Source: Lanius collurio (Eukaryota > Chordata > Aves > Passeriformes > Laniidae). Taken from it: a DNA stretch of 64,000 nt. The notes under the pieces were generated by a model. The model did not search any database. It saw nothing but the letters and a program-made list of their open reading frames with translations, and was not told where the DNA came from. The translations under genes and the position numbers were made by a program. This document shows positions 59,838-64,000 of this stretch, piece by piece (position 1 is the stretch's first letter; each line of letters begins with the position of its first letter). The DNA lies in assembly GCA_020086605.1 (NCBI GenBank), contig JACBWW010000050.1, forward strand, positions 1,762,509 through 1,826,508, given 5' to 3'.

Positions 59838-62321
59838 CTCTCTGAGATTACTCAGCTATTGATTTATTTTACCTTATCTGGCTTATATTGAATTTTCTCT
59901 ACTTCTAGAAGAAAAAAATTTTATTAATTGCTTAATTTTTGGTGAGACAGATGAATGTGAAAAAATTATAAGTTTTTTTAGGGGTACACCACTGTCCTAG
60001 AACCTGAAAAATTGTAGCAGCTTTACCAACCATCCAGGTACATCAACTGAAATTCTAGCAATGGCTTTCCCCCCTTTCTTCTGTATTTTGGGAGATGCAA
60101 TGAAGATGCATTATCTAAAATAAGGAAACAACATCTCTGAGAATAAACACCTCCATTTCTCACTGGAAAAAAATAGGCAAATCTGTCTTTTAATGAAAAG
60201 AGGGTTTTAAAAAAATATTTTCCTGTTTGAATTTTCATTTTTTCCAATCCTAATTTTCCTTAGTTAAAATTTGCAGTATTTCCCTTAATCTTCTTCATTT
60301 TTTGCTATAATATAAAAAGAATAAAAAGTTGCTGGTAACAGTTTTATATCATCTGTATTGATGAAAAAAAATAGAGCAAAATCCTGTTCTTTGATTCTCC
60401 TGGGACCAGTGTTTTGGGTTGACACTCCATTACTTTCCAGTCCCTTAGCAGGCATTGCCCCTCTCCCCCACCCCTCATCACCCAGTGTGCAGTGCTGTCC
60501 AAACCTGCTCAGAGCTTGTGGTGCACCCAGACTTATTCCAGAGGCATTCATGGATTTGCAGAGGACATCCCGACATCCCACGGCTTTATTCGTCTCAGTG
60601 ACGGCCCCCCAGAGTGCTTTGCATCTGCTGAAAAGTCATCTTTAATTATTTTCTCTTTGCCTTTTCTTCTTTGGAATGCAGCAGGGCTGGTTACTTGTAT
60701 TTGTGGTTTTTTATCCTGAGATGATTGTGAACAACACGTATTTTAAGAACATTTGTCTTCTTTAACAAATACCAGATTCTACTTAGATGATAATGAAATT
60801 CTGATGAGTTCTTCTCAGCACTGAATTGTTAGCATTTTGCATCCACTTTTATAATTGACTGTTGTGCCAAGTTTACTGATTTTTCCTTTTTTTTCCCCTT
60901 CTCTCATCTCTTAACTACCCCTGTTTTGTCACTCCCCATCATGGTGGAAACAAGACACACACAGGGGGCTGTCTGAACTGCCACTTTGGGCTCCATCATG
61001 GCACTTCCTCCCAGCTGGGATTCTGCTTTTGGGATGAGTTCCTGCACCACAGAAAGCACAGGGAGAGGCTGGAGGCTTAGGGAGAAGCTTAAAGAGTTTG
61101 AGGAACTGCTCAAGAGACTAAAGATTTCTGGGTGCACAATTTGCTGCATATTGAAGGGTGGATGGACACTTGAGTGTATCTATTTATCTCTGCTTTCCTC
61201 ATTGTCCTGACTGTTTTACAGAGCTATTGATCATTGGAAAATGGGCTGGTCTGACCACCTCCTCCTTCCTTTCACAAGTTTGCTGCTGCAGCAAGGAGAT
61301 CCTGGCATTGAACATTTTCCATGGAGCACTCGTGGCCCTCTTCTTCTGTGGCTTGGTTAAATGTGTCCAGACAGCTGGATAAGTGTGGGATCGATATGTC
61401 TGATTTAACTGCTTTAAATGCCTCCAAGTCCTGCTCCTCTCCAGCTGAGCTCTCATGTGGAAAACCTCTCAAGCACCAGGATTGCTCTGAAGTCTGGATA
61501 ACTCTCTGTCTTCCCGCATCTGGTTCATTCCAGTGCAGCTCCACTGACTCGGTGAAGTTCCACTTGACTTCCACAACTAATTATGTATAATTTCCATAAA
61601 AGTGAAATGGAAATGGCATCTCTGGTAAGGAGCAGGATAATGGCTTCCAGGTCCCCAGGCTTGTGGTGTGTGGCTGGTGACAACGATGCTGTGACATTCC
61701 ATTGACTCCTTGAAACTTTGGTGGTTAAAAAGAAGAATGCCTCCTATTCTACAAAGACCTTATTTACTCCAGCACATCTCAAATGCTTCCTACCTTTTTT
61801 ATTCCTTTAACATGACACTAAGTGTCCCTCCTTCTGTGTTATGCAATTTAATTATATGCAGACCTTGAATGTCATTTTCTAATCCTCCGTGGTTCATTTG
61901 AAAGTCTTGTAAAATAAAACTAATTGGTGTGTTCATTAAAATGTCAGAAATATTTTTGAGTTCAATTAGATACTACAGTAGTTTTATCCAAAGTGTGCGT
62001 ATAGTACAATAACTATGTCAGGAGGATGTAATTAACAGCAATTTAAATGAACAATTGTCTTAAATTTTTCTGGCTCTTCATGCATGATAACTTAATCAAA
62101 CAGCAAAGTTCTTACAGACTTACCCATTTTAGAGAGAGGTGAAACACTATAAACTCATATTTAAAAAGTCAGATTGAAAGCCATAAAACTACTGAGCTAA
62201 GGAAGGCGTATAAAAATGGAATGCAGAAGTGTAGCTCCTTTCAGTGTCAGCACATTGCAGCCAGAGCCAGTCAGAGAATGGACAATTTATGGTATGGACA
62301 CCAATTCTGAGGACTGAAAGG

Positions 62322-62805
62322 TCAGAATCATACAATCCCAGACTGGTTTGGGTTAGAGGAGACCTTGAAGTTCCAGTTCCCTCCTGCCATGGGCAGGGAC
62401 ACCTTCCACCAGCCCAGGTGACTCCAAGCACCATCCAACCTGGCCTTGGGCACTTCCAGGGATCCAGGGGCAGCCCCAGCTACTCTGGGCACCCTGTGCC
62501 AGGGCCTGCCCACTCCCGTGTGAAACAATATTTTTCCTTATGTCCAGTCTGCTGCCCCTGGTCCTGTCACTGCAGGGATTGCTAAAAACTGCTTCTTATG
62601 AGCTTTTTTTATACACTGAAATACTGCTAAAAGGTCTCACCAATCCCTTCTCCACTCCAGGCTGAACACCCCAACACCCTCAGCCTGTCCCAGCTCTCAG
62701 GAAACCCTTGTGTCCCTCCTCTGGACCTGCTCTAACAGGTCCATGTCTTTACTGCAAGCCCAGGGCTGGATGCAGGTGTTCCTGGTGGGACCTCACTGCT
62801 GTGCT
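62322..62805 (-). mobile_element. CR1 LINE 3' end (antisense, about 485 bp)
   Basis: 'cagaatcatacaatcccaga', 'tggtttgggttagaggagac', 'cctgccatgggcagggacac', 'ccaacctggccttgggcact', 'gcaccctgtgccagggcctg', 'ctccactccaggctgaacac' and 'cctcctctggacctgctcta', ending near 'cctggtgggacctcactgct'. Same region of the element as the copies at 20622 and 22967. Confidence 0.96.
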
Positions 62806-64000
62806 CCAAGCCTCCTCTTGCATTAGAATATGTGAAACACTGGGTCCTTCTGCTCTCTTTGCTGTCATTTTGACATAAAACATCAGTCACTGCTCAGTGA
62901 GGGCTGTGCCTGCATTTATTTCTGGCTTCAGTGGCCTTAAATGCAGTTGTGTTGAAACCCCTTCATTAGACAACATTTTAGACAGGACTGGTCCTGGTGG
63001 GTGAGGAAACCACGGCTCCCAAAGAACCAGCTTTCTTTTGGAAATAAAGGTCCCACCAAGTAATGCCACGTACAGTTTTATAACAGTTACAGAACTTGGT
63101 TAGAGTTATTTGCTCTATTCCTTTTCGTCCAAATACATCAGTTTGTCAAAGCAGACATTTTGTGGTAAAGTCTGTTTTTGCTGAGCATCTTGGTTGGTTT
63201 TTGTCATTTGCTGTTTTGGGGATTTTTTGTTTGCTTTTGTTTCCATTTAAGGATTATGTGAAAACACCATTGTAAAGGTTAATACAAATTTTCTTGATTC
63301 ACTTATGACTATATTCTGAACTGCAAGCTAACTGTAATACATGTGCAAAAAGAAGGAAAAAAAAACTCCAACAAAACCTTTCCTTTGGCCTAAGGTTAGC
63401 CAGTAAGTGAATTTGTATAGGTGACTAAGCAAAACCCAAACCCATTCAAAGGCTCCTGAAATGGGAAAAAGCCTTCCTTGTCTGCCTGCAGTGATCACAG
63501 ATTCAGCTGAAACAATGAAAACCACTCAGGACATGACCAAAGCTGCTCCTCCAGCTGCTGGAGCTTTAAATAAAATCAAGAGCTGGAGCCCACAGAGTAA
63601 ATGCCCTGTCAGGTGAGGTGGTCGGCATTTCAAAGGGATGGGTGTGGGGAATTCCTTGGTCTGAGAGTTTTTGAGTGAGGAAAACTTACTCTTGACACAA
63701 TCTGGGCCCCTGGGCAATTCTCCTGTTGTCCCAGTGGTGGGAGAGCCATTTGTGCCTGGGTTTGATGCCACTTTGCTCTTGGTGCACGCACACATTGATA
63801 ACGAGCTGAGCTCCCCTGGCATCGACCTCACCTGGCCATTGAAAATGGGTCTGGCCATGTCTTGAAAGCCCCGGACCAAAACAGCACCTCCAGCTTTATC
63901 CCAAAGAGTCACTGAGGTGGGGATTTTGTGTTGCAAGAAATGTGTCCCCGTGGTTCCATTCTGCTGCTGCTCCCTGGGAGGCAGCTGAGCAGAATCCGCA
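62806..64000. other. Unique noncoding sequence to window end
   Basis: No repeat or gene recognised. The minus-strand frame at 63526-63936 has no recognisable domain. Confidence 0.55.

Larger units (their letters stand above)
57501..62321. other. Unique noncoding sequence, 4.8 kb
   Basis: No repeat family recognised. Includes a short-loop G-quadruplex motif (58099-58116), a T-tract (59821-59837) and an AT-rich, TAATTA-containing block at 61,830-62,110 that is a candidate conserved noncoding element. Open frames here are short and without recognisable domains. Confidence 0.5.

Noticed and set aside
1..64000. tRNA, rRNA, small RNA genes and CRISPR arrays
   Set aside because: I saw no tRNA B-box or cloverleaf, no rRNA-like stretch and no regularly spaced identical repeats with unique spacers. 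MicroRNA hairpins cannot be excluded by eye.

Overview
This is vertebrate nuclear DNA, almost certainly from a bird and most likely a songbird. The main evidence is the interspersed repeat. At about 27 places, on either strand, the window carries 5'-truncated fragments of the avian CR1 LINE 3' end. Several still end in the ATTCTATG-type short terminal repeats that mark CR1. There are no operons, ribosome binding sites, bacterial promoters, CRISPR arrays or dense coding. Two short assembly gaps (one N at 5032; five N at 19671-19675) fit a draft assembly. The songbird placement rests on the look of the CR1 subfamilies and two LTR-like segments, and it is inference.

No protein-coding exon, tRNA or rRNA gene could be supported. 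The longest open frames lie on CR1 fragments read in the wrong sense, or are chance frames in unique sequence that match no family I recognise. The window is best read as intergenic or intronic sequence from a gene-poor region.

Layout: 1-8.3 kb, unique AT-rich sequence with four antisense CR1 fragments and a TCTCCT hexamer microsatellite. 8.3-19.2 kb, mostly unique, with two sense CR1 pieces at 12.9-14.1 kb and a CpG-bearing stretch at 18.27-19.1 kb. 19.2-23.5 kb, CR1-rich, with an assembly gap inside an inverted CR1 pair and two 530-bp antisense CR1 copies. 24.4-27.3 kb, two LTR-like segments on the minus strand, then a GC-rich CR1 with an internal 10-bp minisatellite. 27.6-38.3 kb, unique sequence with scattered CR1 pieces, an inverted repeat at 35.6-35.8 kb and a palindrome at 37.88 kb. 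42.4-53.4 kb, a CR1-dense block, mostly plus strand, holding a nearly identical 332-bp duplication 7,140 bp apart. 53.7-62.3 kb, about 8.6 kb in which I see no CR1 at all. It carries several motif-like features, including a GATA palindrome, a GC hairpin and a very short-loop G-quadruplex motif. 62.3-64 kb, one last long antisense CR1 and unique sequence.

I found no new multi-gene system. The observations most worth checking are the duplication whose edges fall at CR1 ends, an unassigned acidic open frame at 53.40-53.68 kb, the repeat-free 53.7-62.3 kb interval, and several candidate conserved noncoding blocks. Conservation cannot be measured from one sequence, so those blocks are only proposals.
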